In this document: one piece after another, positions 16,736 through 25,114 of the stretch | How positions within the stretch are numbered: position 1 is the stretch's first letter | Layout: every line of letters starts with the position of its first letter | From: Acidiferrum sp963771295 | Lineage (GTDB): Bacteria > Acidobacteriota > Terriglobia > Acidiferrales > UBA7541 | DNA length: 64,000 nt | Assembly (NCBI GenBank): GCA_963771295.1 | Contig: CAVYTB010000005.1 | Coordinates: 1,054,001 to 1,118,000, forward strand | Direction of reading: 5' to 3' | Program-made: the position numbers and the translations under genes | Notes under the pieces: generated by a model | Databases searched by the model: none | What the model was told of the DNA's origin: nothing | What the model saw: the letters and a program-made list of their open reading frames with translations, nothing else

Positions 16736-16881
16736 TGGCTGGGGCTGAGCGCCGAGCTGGGGCTCGCTTGCGCGATCCGATCGATCCACAGGATCGGCGA
16801 AGAGATCAAGAGAAAAGTGAAAGGTAGAGAGAGAAAGGCGGACGTGTGCCAAGTTGGAACAGATTCGTTGGACGGCGAGGC

Positions 16882-17652
16882 TCACATGTTCATAAGAAAG
16901 CTCCAGGCCAACGGCGGTGCGACGGTGCGCAGGGCCGCTAGAGTTGTGGTGCCGCTGCCAGCGAAAGGGTCGAGGACGAGGTCGCCTTCGTTGGTGGAGG
17001 CAAGGAGGATGCGTTCGAGCAGGGCGACGGGTTTTTGCGTGGGATGTTTGCCGAAGCGCTTTTCCCATTTTTCGGGCGGCTTGATTTCCCAGACGCTCTT
17101 CATCTGTTTGCCACCGTTGGTTTCCTTCATGAGCTTGTAATTGAAGGTATGGCGAGACTTTTTGTCGCGCGCGGCCCAGATGATGGTTTCGGTGGCGTGG
17201 GTGAAATAACGGCAAGCAAGATAGGGAGGAGGATTGGGCTTGACCCAGGAAATGTCGTTGAGGAGTTTGAAGCCGAGCTGCTGCATGGCAAAGCCGACGG
17301 AATGGATGACGTGGGCCGTGCCGCTGACCCAGATGGAGCCGTTGGGTTTGAGGACGCGCTGGCAGGCAGAGAGCCAGGCGCGATTGAAATCGTGAGTGGC
17401 GGCGGGGCCTTTGGATTTGTCCCAATCGCCCTTGTTGACGCTGACCATGCGTCCGGCATGGCAGGTGATGCCGCCATTGGAGAGGAAGTAGGGAGGGTCG
17501 GCGAAGATGAGGTCGACGGAGGATTCGGGGATGAGGGCGAGGAGTTCGAGGGAATCGCCTTGATAGAGATGGATGTGGTGCTTGGGGTCGTCGAAGGCGA
17601 GATGGTTTTTGAGGAGAGAGAGGGAGGAGGGAGGATGAGGGGATTTGGTCAT
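16882..17652 (-). pseudogene. DpnA-like GATC adenine-N6 methyltransferase, frameshifted near the C-terminus
   Basis: The reading frame gives 256 residues of a beta-class adenine methyltransferase closely resembling DpnA of the DpnII system. DLIFADPPYFLSNGGITC (motif IV) and VSVNKGDWDKS come first, then WVKPNPPPYLACRYFTHATETIIWA, GKHPTQKPVALLERI and the SAM-binding DPFAGSGTTTLAALR (motif I). Right after it the frame runs into TVAPPLAWSFL and stops. One extra base near 16921-16928 restores RTGRTAVGLELSYEHVSLAVQRI, the expected acidic motif II and final helix. The frame that would continue stays open to 16544. Loss of motif II should weaken SAM binding. A sequencing error is the alternative. Confidence 0.8.
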
Positions 17653-18363
17653 GAGAGGTTGATCGATCTGGATCGTTGATCAGGTAGGAACGGGTGTCAA
17701 GCGGGGGGAATGGCGGTGATCAGTTGTCAGTTTCGGAAAGAACCTGGGACACAGGCTGAAGCCTGTGCTACTTGGGCACGTTGCTGAGAGCGCTCCGTTG
17801 CGCGGATCGGCGCGGTGGTCGATGCGGTCGGATGACAACATTGGAATAGGAGAAACCCAAGAAGGCACGATGTATCGTGCCCCTACCGGAGGAAGAACGG
17901 AGTCCTCAGGGGCTGAAAGCCCAAACCTGAGCAGAGCTGTATGTCGGAGCTAAGCTCCGACCCCCTAAAAAGCAAAGCACGCACGTTGAAAGGCGCTCCC
18001 TGCAAAACGAAGAGAACGGAACCAGTCTAAAGACTGGCCACCACAAATGAGCCTCAAGGATGGGTGCCGCGATCCCTCCACTGCGAGCCGCAAAAAGCGC
18101 GGCTCTCCGGTCGGGATGACAACGTCTGAGGGGAGGAGTTGTAAGTTGTGAGTTGTCAGTTTCGGCAAAGTGAGGACACAGGCTTGTTACCGACGACGGG
18201 CGAGGCAAGGGTTAAGTTGAGGTCCTTCGCTTGGCTCAGGATGACAACGCAAAAAGAGAGGCTGGCGTGAGAACCGACCTAACGGTCGGCCACTACAAAG
18301 GACGAGAGACGGGTTGCGGGGGAAATGTTGATATGATGTGCGGCGTGGCGGGGCGGAGGACGG
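17653..18363. repeat. 710-bp intergenic region packed with dispersed repeats
   Basis: No gene is supported. Visible elements: CACAGGC-TGAA-GCCTGTG-CTAC (17750-17771); GGCACGAT-GT-ATCGTGCC-CCTACC (17863-17886); GGAGTCCTCAGGGGCTGAAA (17899-17918); GTCGGAGCT-A-AGCTCCGAC followed by CCCCTAAAAAG (17943-17972); CCAGTC-TAAA-GACTGG-CCACCACAA (18022-18046); elements ending in CGGGATGACAAC and CAGGATGACAAC (18073-18123, 18219-18247); CCGACC-TAAC-GGTCGG-CCACTACAA (18274-18298). The promoter of the transporter at 18364 must lie within or after these. Confidence 0.8.
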
Positions 18364-19632
18364 ATGAGCCTGGGGCAGCGGATCGAGGAAGTGAAGAGCG
18401 GATTCGAGCGGTCGTTCTGGGTGGCGAACGTCAGCGAGATTTTCGAGCGGCTGGCGTATTACGGGTCGTTCGCATCGCTGGCGAATTATCTACGCGAGAC
18501 GCTGAGTTTTCCTACACAACAAACCGGAACGCTGACGGGACTTTTTGGCGGGATGGTGTGGTTTCTGGCGATTTTTGGCGGAGCAGTGGCGGACAAGCTG
18601 GGATTCCGGCGAGCGCTTTCGCTGGCGTACCTGATTTTGACGGCGGCGTATTTTCTGCTGGCGTCGATTGGAGCGCCGTGGCTGGCTCCGGTGCGCAACG
18701 CGGTGCCGCTGGAACTGTTTGTGGGATGCATATTGATTTTGCCGGCGCTCGGGATATCGCTGGTGAAGCCGAGCGTAGTGGGGACGACGGCGCGGGCGTC
18801 GAAAGAAAACGTGAGGACGCTGGGATACTCGATTTACTACACGATGGTGAATATTGGAGGAGCGGCAGGACCGCTGGCGGCGTCGCTGGCGCGGAGGCAC
18901 CTGGGAGCGGGAAAGATTTTTTATATCGCGGCGGCGGTGGTGTTCGTGATGTTTTTTCTGGTAGTGACGATGTTCCGCGAACCGAAGCGCAGCGACGACG
19001 TGCCGAAGCCGAGCGTAGGAGAGACACTGCGGAATTTTTGGACGGTACTGCGCAATCCGAAGTTCATGATCTTTCTACTGATCTTTACGGGCTACTGGAT
19101 TGTGTTCTGGCAGCAGTGGATTCTGATGCCGGTGTACCTGCACGAGTATGTAAATAAGGATATCGACGTGGAGTTGGTGCTGGTGACGGACAGCATCCTG
19201 GTGATTTCGTGCACCATCCTGGTGAATCATATGCTGCGGAAAATGGCGGCGTTCAGCGCGATTGTGCTGGGGACGCTGGTGACGAGCGTGAGCTGGGTGG
19301 TGCTGGTGTGGAGGCCGTCGATGTGGGGAGCGGTGGCGGCGATTGCGGTGCTGGCGACCGGCGAGATCATTCAGCAGCCGAGGTATTACGAATATATTTC
19401 GAAGCTGGCGCCGCCGGGACAGCAGGGAACGTACATGGGATTCGCGTTTTTGCCGCTGGGGATTGGGTCGTTGATTGGCGGATGGTTCGGCGGGAAGATG
19501 CTGCACTATTTTGGCGAGGAGATGGGAAAGCCGCAGTATGCGTGGTACGCGATTGTGATTGTGGGATTGGCGACGACGATGATGTTGTGGATTTACGATC
19601 GCATTGTGAGGCCGGTGGAGAAGGCGGCGTAG
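18364..19632 (+). CDS. POT/PTR-type major facilitator transporter
   Basis: A 422-residue membrane protein with about 12 hydrophobic segments. The N-terminal SEIFERLAYYGSFASLANYL matches the proton-coupled oligopeptide transporter signature ExxERxxYYG. Later parts (VGTTARASKENVRTLGYSIYYTMVNIGGAAGPL) correspond to the helix 4-5 POT signature. It is shorter than the usual 450-550 residues. Di- or tripeptide uptake driven by protons is the family role; the substrate here is inferred. It has its own transcription unit flanked by repeats. Confidence 0.85.
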   Translation: MSLGQRIEEVKSGFERSFWVANVSEIFERLAYYGSFASLANYLRETLSFPTQQTGTLTGLFGGMVWFLAIFGGAVADKLGFRRALSLAYLILTAAYFLLASIGAPWLAPVRNAVPLELFVGCILILPALGISLVKPSVVGTTARASKENVRTLGYSIYYTMVNIGGAAGPLAASLARRHLGAGKIFYIAAAVVFVMFFLVVTMFREPKRSDDVPKPSVGETLRNFWTVLRNPKFMIFLLIFTGYWIVFWQQWILMPVYLHEYVNKDIDVELVLVTDSILVISCTILVNHMLRKMAAFSAIVLGTLVTSVSWVVLVWRPSMWGAVAAIAVLATGEIIQQPRYYEYISKLAPPGQQGTYMGFAFLPLGIGSLIGGWFGGKMLHYFGEEMGKPQYAWYAIVIVGLATTMMLWIYDRIVRPVEKAA

Positions 19633-19784
19633 GAGAAACTCGTCGGAGAGGAGTGTCGCGCCTACGGCGCTCGCATGTGGTGGGCGACGCGTACCCAGCC
19701 CTTACGGGCTGGGCTAGGTTTCTGGCGCGACTCCGTCGCTTGAGAGGACGACCAACCTAAAGGTTGGCCACTACAAACTTAAAA
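19633..19784. repeat. Hairpin repeats between transporter and TPR genes
   Basis: CCCAGCCC-TTAC-GGGCTGGG followed by CTAGG (19694-19718), and CCAACC-TAAA-GGTTGG-CCACTACAAA (19752-19777). The second is a further stem variant of the CCACTACAA-tailed repeat. The two flanking genes converge here. Confidence 0.75.
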
Positions 19785-20267
19785 CTAATTGACCAGGCGG
19801 CGGAGAGAGGCTAAGGCTTGGCGGGCCAGGGTGTATTCGGGCTCGACGTTGAGGGCTTCCTGGAAACAGCGGATGGCCTGGCCGTACATTTCCTTGCCGA
19901 GATACGCCCGGCCGAGATTGTAGTGCGGGAAATGGCGCGGCTCGTAGCGAGGAGCTTCGACGGCTTGCTGCAACCAGGGAATGGCTTCATCGAACTGGCC
20001 AAGCTCGATCATGTAAGCCCCAATGTCGTTGTAGGGATTGCCGAAGTCGGGATCGAGAGAGATGGCGCGTTTGCATTCGGAGATGGCATCGAGAAGCTTG
20101 CCCTGATAATGATAAGTCCAGCCGAGAAAGGTGTGAGCTTCGGCGGTGGGATGAAGATCGAGCGAGGACTGGTAAAGCTCGACGGCGCGATCGTAGTCGC
20201 CTTCCATTTGTGCTTGATAAGCGTCTTGCAGGACTTCCCAGGCGCGAGTCAGGGTCTCCTGATTCAT
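19785..20267 (-). CDS. Tetratricopeptide-repeat protein
   Basis: A 160-residue protein made almost wholly of TPR units: AWEVLQDAYQAQMEGDYDRAVELYQSSLDLHPT, AEAHTFLGWTYHYQGKLLDAISECKRAISLDPD, GNPYNDIGAYMIELGQFDEAIPWLQQAVEAP and HYNLGRAYLGKEMYGQAIRCFQEALNVEPE. There is no signal peptide, so it is a cytosolic scaffold. Partner unknown. It stands alone and converges on the upstream transporter gene. Confidence 0.88.
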   Translation of the reverse strand: MNQETLTRAWEVLQDAYQAQMEGDYDRAVELYQSSLDLHPTAEAHTFLGWTYHYQGKLLDAISECKRAISLDPDFGNPYNDIGAYMIELGQFDEAIPWLQQAVEAPRYEPRHFPHYNLGRAYLGKEMYGQAIRCFQEALNVEPEYTLARQALASLRRLVN

Positions 20268-20403
20268 GGAGCCATTGTGAGGGGAAAGAGTGAGTGGGTC
20301 AAAGGTACGAAAGTTCTAGGTGTGCATGGCGGGAACCTGTACCTTTTGACGGGGAGCGAGTGGAAATTGCTTGCAAGAAAAGAGAAGATGGAGGCGCGGT
20401 TTC

Positions 20404-20799
20404 ATGAGGAAGCGAGGGGGAACAGTGAATCGGATAATGCGGAATAATATGTTGATCGCGGGATGCGCGGCGGTGCTGGCGGCGGGAGCGCTGATGGCGC
20501 AGGATTCCGGGAAGAAAAGTGGAAGCGCGAGCGGGAACGCGGCGGCAGTGGCGCGCGGAAAGTCGGTGTTCCAGCAGAAATGTGCGGTGTGCCACTACGA
20601 TAACAGCGACCAAAAGAAAATCGGGCCGGGATTGAAGGGACTGGCAAAGCGCGGAACGTTCAGCGTGAATGGCGCGAAAATCACGGACGAGAGTTTGAAG
20701 ACGTGGATCGAGAACGGAGATCAGTTGATGCCGCCGTTCAAGGAGACGCTGGAGCCGGGACAGATTAAGGATGTGATTGCGTACGTGAAGACGCTGTAG
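20404..20799 (+). CDS. Class I cytochrome c, small exported
   Basis: A 131-residue periplasmic cytochrome. The ATG at 20404 has GGAGG 9 nt upstream; a GTG at 20425 preceded by GAGGGGG is a good alternative. The hydrophobic signal segment is MLIAGCAAVLAAGALMA. The haem motif is CAVCHYD and the distal ligand Met is in QLMPPFKETL. GPGLKGLAKRGTF and IKDVIAYVKTL are typical class I cytochrome helices. It probably shuttles electrons; no partner gene lies nearby. Confidence 0.88.
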   Translation: MRKRGGTVNRIMRNNMLIAGCAAVLAAGALMAQDSGKKSGSASGNAAAVARGKSVFQQKCAVCHYDNSDQKKIGPGLKGLAKRGTFSVNGAKITDESLKTWIENGDQLMPPFKETLEPGQIKDVIAYVKTL

Positions 20800-20821
20800 G
20801 GTGCGCGAGGAGAAACGCCGG

Positions 20822-20919
20822 AGAGAATCCTCACTCTGCGGACTCCGTTCGGAATGACAATCTGCTCTTGCTTGGCACCAGGGAAAAGCAGATCCCTCGC
20901 TGCGCTCGGGATGACAACT
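20822..20919. repeat. Two copies of the ATGACAA-ended dispersed repeat
   Basis: Copies at 20822-20862 (ending CCGTTCGGAATGACAAT) and 20888-20919 (ending GCGCTCGGGATGACAAC). Read on the minus strand they begin TTGTCATCCCGAGCG. The internal stem GCTGCGCTCGG and the start GATCCCTCG match other copies in the window. Confidence 0.75.
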
Positions 20920-20971
20920 GTTTAAAATTCTGCGTGAGGTGCGAAGTAGTATCTCTCGAGGTATTAAAGAG

Positions 20972-21010
20972 AAACCCCCGGTGGCCTGCGAAAGGCAGGG
21001 CCGGGGGTTT
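20972..21010 (-). terminator. Terminator after HU gene, probably bidirectional
   Basis: AAACCCCCGG and CCGGGGGTTT form a long inverted repeat around an inner CCTGC-GAAAG-GCAGG hairpin. On the minus strand the stem ends in GGGTTTCTC, so the tail is short. It lies 34 nt after the HU stop codon. Confidence 0.75.
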
Positions 21011-21044
21011 GCAATTTTGAGGCGCTCCCTTGCGGGAGAGAAAG

Positions 21045-21338
21045 CTACTTCAGAACGGCGTCTTTCAGCACCTTGGCAGGGCGGAGACGGACGACGGTCT
21101 TGGCCTTGATCTTGATCTGTTCGCCGGTCTGCGGGTTGCGACCGATGCGAGCCTTGCGATGAGCCTTGACAACGCGGCCGATGCCGGGAATGACGAACTT
21201 TCCGGCGGCGCCCTTGGCTTCCTTCACCGCGAGCTTGTGGAGCTCTTCAAAGAAAGTGGCGACAGTCTTCTTGGACGTGCCGAGTTTCTCCGCGATGTGC
21301 GAAACGATTTTGGTTTTGCTGAGTGGCTTAGCTGCCAT
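21045..21338 (-). CDS. HU/IHF-family DNA-binding protein
   Basis: A 97-residue nucleoid protein: SKTKIVSHIAEKLGTSKKTVATFFEELHKLAVKEAKGAAGKFVIPGIGRVVKAHRKARIGRNPQTGEQIKIKAKTVVRLRPAKVLKDAV. The full HU fold with the arm motif GRNPQTGE is present. It bends and compacts DNA nonspecifically. GGAGGAT lies 13 nt before the start. A hairpin terminator follows. Confidence 0.95.
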   Translation of the reverse strand: MAAKPLSKTKIVSHIAEKLGTSKKTVATFFEELHKLAVKEAKGAAGKFVIPGIGRVVKAHRKARIGRNPQTGEQIKIKAKTVVRLRPAKVLKDAVLK

Positions 21339-21631
21339 TTAGTCTGCTTATCCTCCTGGTTTGTCTATCCGCCTCGAACGAATCGAGGCCAGCCACGAGC
21401 GGAAAAACCCCTAATTTTCAGTGAAAAAACTCGGGCCGGAAGGACTATAACCAAGGAAATAGAGGAACGCAAGGGGGAAACCGCAAAAAAGGCAGGAAAA
21501 ATGCGGTTTTTTTAGAGGCATGTGCAAAACGTGCAGGATTCATGCGGGTAAGAAGAGTTCGGGAGAACGGGAAATGGGTGAAGGGGCGTGTGCTATGCTC
21601 TTTTTTCCAAATTGGACGAGGAGAACCCGCT

Positions 21632-22351
21632 ATGAGCACGGCAACAAGTTGGAAGTCGCTGGACGAAAAGATAGCGCGAATCGTGAAGCAGGGGCGTCGC
21701 GCGGTGGCGGTGAGCTTTCGCGATAGCGAACCGGCGGATGTGAAGAAGTTCGAAGGGACGGAGCCTTCGGGATGCAGCTTCTGGAGGCTGGCGGCGGAAG
21801 GAAAGACGTTTTACACCGTGCCGGAGAATCATTTTAACTGCGCGGTAGGTGCGTACACGCATAACATCGCGCTTTCGCCGGAACGGGAGAAGGAAACGGA
21901 GCAGACGCTGAAGATGATGTTCGACCTGGGGTACGTGAAGCCAGAGGAAGTGCCGCAGATTCCGCGGCTGGCGAAAGGGCCGAAGGCGATTGTGTATTCA
22001 CCGCTGGGGGATGCGCTGGGAGAGCCGGATGTGGTGCTGTTCGCGGTGAAGCCGGCAGGAGCAATGCTGCTGCAGGAAGCGGCGAATCGCGCGGGAGTGG
22101 GAACAGGAGTACCGGCACTGGGCCGGCCGACATGCATGGCGCTGCCGGCTTCGCTGCAACACGGGACGATCACCAGCCTGGGATGCATTGGAAACCGCGT
22201 GTACACGGGGCTGAAGGAAGATGAGATGTACGTGGTGATGCGCACGAAAGATCTGGCGAGTGTGGTAGATGCGCTACAGACCATCGGAAATGCGAACGTG
22301 GCGCTGCAGAATTATGCGGAAGGGCGGCGGGAACAGCTGTCGACGGTGTGA
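21632..22351 (+). CDS. DUF169 family protein
   Basis: A 239-residue cytosolic protein. It shows the DUF169 pattern: RRAVAVSFRDSEP, GCSFWRLAAEGKTFYTVPENHFNCAVGAYTHNIAL, KGPKAIVYSPLGDALGEPDVVLFAVKPAGAMLL, GRPTCMALPASLQHGTITSLGCIGNRVYTGL. Conserved cysteines (CSFWR, NCAVG, PTCMAL, GCIGNR) hint at metal or redox cofactor binding. Function unknown. The ATG at 21632 has GGACGAGGAG upstream; a frame extension to 21542 has no such site. Confidence 0.85.
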   Translation: MSTATSWKSLDEKIARIVKQGRRAVAVSFRDSEPADVKKFEGTEPSGCSFWRLAAEGKTFYTVPENHFNCAVGAYTHNIALSPEREKETEQTLKMMFDLGYVKPEEVPQIPRLAKGPKAIVYSPLGDALGEPDVVLFAVKPAGAMLLQEAANRAGVGTGVPALGRPTCMALPASLQHGTITSLGCIGNRVYTGLKEDEMYVVMRTKDLASVVDALQTIGNANVALQNYAEGRREQLSTV

Positions 22352-22665
22352 CGTTTGTGGAGAAGGCATGAGTTTGAAGCTGAGGTCTTTCGCTTCGCTC
22401 AGGATGACAGTCCTGAACAGACTGAGTGAAAGAACCGACCTGAAGGTCGGCCACTACAGGACAGCGGCGCAACGCTGTCTACACAGGCCAACAGCAAAAC
22501 TGGGAACACAGGCTGAAGCCTGCGCTACCAGGAGGGCTGGCATAAAAGATCAGTGCTATGTGGGAGCCCTCAGAAATCAAGAGCGTGGCGGCCGCCAAAC
22601 CCAAGAGAAGTGCAAACCCAAGAGAAAGCCTCACCCCTGAAGGGGTGAGCTACAGGATGGCGGGG
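22352..22665. repeat. Intergenic region filled with repeats
   Basis: Visible are a dispersed element ending CAGGATGACAG (22380-22410), CCGACC-TGAA-GGTCGG-CCACTACAGG (22435-22460), ACAGCG-GCGCAA-CGCTGT-CTACACAGG (22461-22486), CAGGC-TGAA-GCCTG-CGCTACCAG (22507-22530), a mutated copy of the GGCATAAAA type (22535-22561) and CTCACCCC-TGAA-GGGGTGAG-CTACAGG (22630-22656). No gene. Confidence 0.8.
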
Positions 22666-24030
22666 TTACAGGTTGGCCAGGTCTTGGTAGAAGTGGGCTA
22701 TGGCTTTGATGCCGCCGTAATAATTCTCCAGAGCTAGGTGTTCGTCGGGGGCGTGGGCATTTTCGTCGGGCAAACCAAAACCGATGAGGACGCAGGGAAT
22801 CTTGAAGGTGTCGTGCATCTGAGTGACGAAGGGGATGGAGCCGCCTTCGCGGATGAACGAAGCCTTTTTGCCGAAGCCCTTCTGCAGGGCGGATTGAGCA
22901 ACCTGAAAAATGGGCGCGTGATAGGCAGCCACCCAAGGCTTGCCGGTACTTAACACTTCAAATTTGCAGCGCACGGACTTCGGAAGGAGTTTGCGCACGT
23001 GCTTTTCCACGAGCTTGGCGATTTTCGCAGGATCCTGACCGGGAACGAGGCGGGTGGAAAATTTGGCATAGGCCTTGGAGGGGATGACGGTCTTGGCACC
23101 TTCGCCCTGATAGCCGCCCCAGATACCGTTCAACTCGAGAGTAGGGCGGATCCAGAGGCGCTCGACGGTGGTAAATCCCTTTTCGCCGCAGTATTCGGGC
23201 GCGCCAACGGCTTTCTTAAAATTCTTGGCGTTCCAGGGAAGCGCGTTGAGGGCTTTGCGTTCCGAGGCTGGCACGGTATTGATGCCGTCATAGAAGCCAG
23301 GAACAGTGACGCGAAAATTTTTGTCGTGAAGCTTGGCGAAAAGTTCAGTGAGGATGGTAAGGGGATTGGGGACCGCGCCGCCATAAACGCCGGAGTGAAG
23401 ATCGCGTTCCGGGCCGGTCAACTCGATCTGGTAGTAGTTGAGGCCGCGAAGTCCGTAGGTGATAGAAGGGACGCCTTTGCCGAGCATGGCAGTATCAGAG
23501 ACGATGAGGGCGTCGGACTTTAGTTTGGCTTTGTTCTTTTGAACGAAATCCCAGAGGCTGACACTGCCGACCTCTTCCTCGCCTTCGATGAGGACCTTAA
23601 TGTTGATGGGAAATTTCCCGTTGACCTGGTGGAGGGATTCGAGGGCTTTCAGGTGAATGTGGACCTGGCCTTTGTCGTCGGCCGTGCCGCGGCCAAAGAT
23701 GTTGCCATCGCGAACGGTGGGCTCAAAGGCGGGAGAAGTCCAGAGGTCCAGAGGTTCGGCGGGCTGGACGTCGTAATGGCCATAAAGAAGGATGGTGGGC
23801 TTGCCGGGGGCTTCGAGGGATTCGGCATAGACGAGAGGGTGAAGATTGGTGGGGATAATTTCGACGGTTTTGAAGCCCGCGGAACAAAGGCGGTCCGCAA
23901 CCCAGTTCGAAGCACGGTCGATATCGGGTTTAAGTTCGCTCTTGGCGCTGACAGAAGGGATGCGGAGGAACTCAAAAAGCTCGTTGAGATGCTGTTCGCG
24001 ACGACCTTCGATGAATTCAGCAAGGTTCAT
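22666..24030 (-). CDS. M20-family dipeptidase
   Basis: A 454-residue zinc peptidase of the M20 dipeptidase type. Metal and catalytic residues are in ILLYGHYDVQP, FGRGTADDKGQ, VLIEGEEEVGS and SDTAMLGKGVPS; the last His is in ENAHAPDEHLALENYYGG. The dimerisation domain (residues about 200-340) is intact. It lacks a signal peptide, so it acts in the cytosol on small peptides. The stop lies next to a hairpin repeat that could terminate transcription. Confidence 0.92.
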   Translation of the reverse strand: MNLAEFIEGRREQHLNELFEFLRIPSVSAKSELKPDIDRASNWVADRLCSAGFKTVEIIPTNLHPLVYAESLEAPGKPTILLYGHYDVQPAEPLDLWTSPAFEPTVRDGNIFGRGTADDKGQVHIHLKALESLHQVNGKFPINIKVLIEGEEEVGSVSLWDFVQKNKAKLKSDALIVSDTAMLGKGVPSITYGLRGLNYYQIELTGPERDLHSGVYGGAVPNPLTILTELFAKLHDKNFRVTVPGFYDGINTVPASERKALNALPWNAKNFKKAVGAPEYCGEKGFTTVERLWIRPTLELNGIWGGYQGEGAKTVIPSKAYAKFSTRLVPGQDPAKIAKLVEKHVRKLLPKSVRCKFEVLSTGKPWVAAYHAPIFQVAQSALQKGFGKKASFIREGGSIPFVTQMHDTFKIPCVLIGFGLPDENAHAPDEHLALENYYGGIKAIAHFYQDLANL

Positions 24031-24347
24031 GATTGGGCCTCAGGGGACAACTGTTCGGTCCGGTGAATTAAATACGTAAAATTTCGAACGAAAGTTGCGG
24101 CGACGGAGGAGCGGCAGCGAACAGATGCTGCTGTGGTCGCTATCTATATAGTACGGCTGGGCGATGGTCGTGTACAAGGCATGCGGGAAGAGGGCGAGCA
24201 GGGTTTGCATCGCAGATTTAAAGGAGTTACGTGCGTAGATGTCCAACGGGGACCCGCCCAAACTGGGCCAGGAAGCTGCTTGACGATAGGAGACACCTGT
24301 CCCAAAGGGCAATTGACGCGTCCTAGCGGCAACCGCATCATGAGCAT
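24031..24347. other. Divergent intergenic region, no feature recognised
   Basis: This 317-bp gap separates the minus-strand M20 gene and the plus-strand PilZ gene, so it should hold two promoters. I see no convincing -35/-10 pair, hairpin or reading frame. I looked for a c-di-GMP riboswitch before the PilZ gene and did not find its conserved core. Confidence 0.4.
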
Positions 24348-24707
24348 ATGAACGAGACCGCATTTGCTACGGCCCGGCGAAGCCAACGCATCTTTCACAA
24401 GATGCGGTTGCAGGCGCAGGGTCGCGGGCACGACGGGCGTAAGTTCCGCGAAGTGTGCGAGACAGTAGTGGTGAACGCGCACGGCGGCTTGCTGATGTTG
24501 AACAATGAAGTGGACCAGGGAGAAACGATCGTCCTGGTGAATCCGCTGACGCAGGATGAGCAAGAGTGCCGCATCGTGTTTACGGGTGACAGCGGAAGCA
24601 AAGGGATTCGCGTGGGAGTGGAGTTTTTGACGCCGGCGCCGCATTTTTGGGGCATTGATTTTGAGGCGAGGTATTCTTCGGGGCCGGGCGACGCGGGTAG
24701 GTCGTAG
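24348..24707 (+). CDS. PilZ-domain-like protein
   Basis: A 119-residue single-domain protein. RRSQRIFHKMRLQAQG has the basic RxxxR-type start of PilZ domains; VVVNAHGGLLMLNNEVDQGETIVLVNPLTQDEQECRIVFTG and GIRVGVEFLTPAPHFWGIDF match the PilZ beta-barrel. PilZ proteins bind cyclic di-GMP through RxxxR and (D/N)xSxxG; here the second motif reads NAHGG, so binding is uncertain. It stands alone. Confidence 0.75.
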   Translation: MNETAFATARRSQRIFHKMRLQAQGRGHDGRKFREVCETVVVNAHGGLLMLNNEVDQGETIVLVNPLTQDEQECRIVFTGDSGSKGIRVGVEFLTPAPHFWGIDFEARYSSGPGDAGRS

Positions 24708-25114
24708 AAATAGGGATCAGCGATCAGGTATCAGGGATCAGGAAGCACACCGATAAGTAGCAGTCGTCACCTCAAAAACCACACAGTTCTGAAGAACTTC
24801 GTTTGGCGGTGAATTCATCGCGACAATACTTTTGGGAGATTTTAGGTTGGGATTCTTCGGGCATCCTTGTCGGATGCCCTCAGAATGACAGGGTTAGGTT
24901 GTGGACGAACACAGAAGAACAGGGTTGCGGGTTGTCGGAAAAAGCGGGAGCGGACAGGCGGCGGCGTAAAGCCGAGTCGACAGAAGCGACGGCGAAGAAC
25001 GCAGGCTGAAGCCTGTGCCACTGGAAGATCGAGGCGAGCATTTGTGTGAGCGGACGGCCTCGGAAGGCCGTCCCTACAAAGAGCAACCCAAGAAACCGAC
25101 CTGAAGGTCGGCCA
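24708..25114. repeat. Repeat-rich intergenic region
   Basis: Elements seen: a dispersed repeat with GGGCATCC-TTGTC-GGATGCCC inside it and ending CAGAATGACAG (24851-24891); CAGGC-TGAA-GCCTG-TGCCACTGG (25002-25024); GGACGGCCT-CGGA-AGGCCGTCC-CTACAAAG (25052-25081); CCGACC-TGAA-GGTCGG-CCACTACAA (25096-25120). The last copy overlaps the 3' end of msrQ. No gene. Confidence 0.8.

Noticed and set aside
24031..24347. c-di-GMP riboswitch before the PilZ gene
   Set aside because: The conserved GEMM core and its tetraloop receptor are not present.
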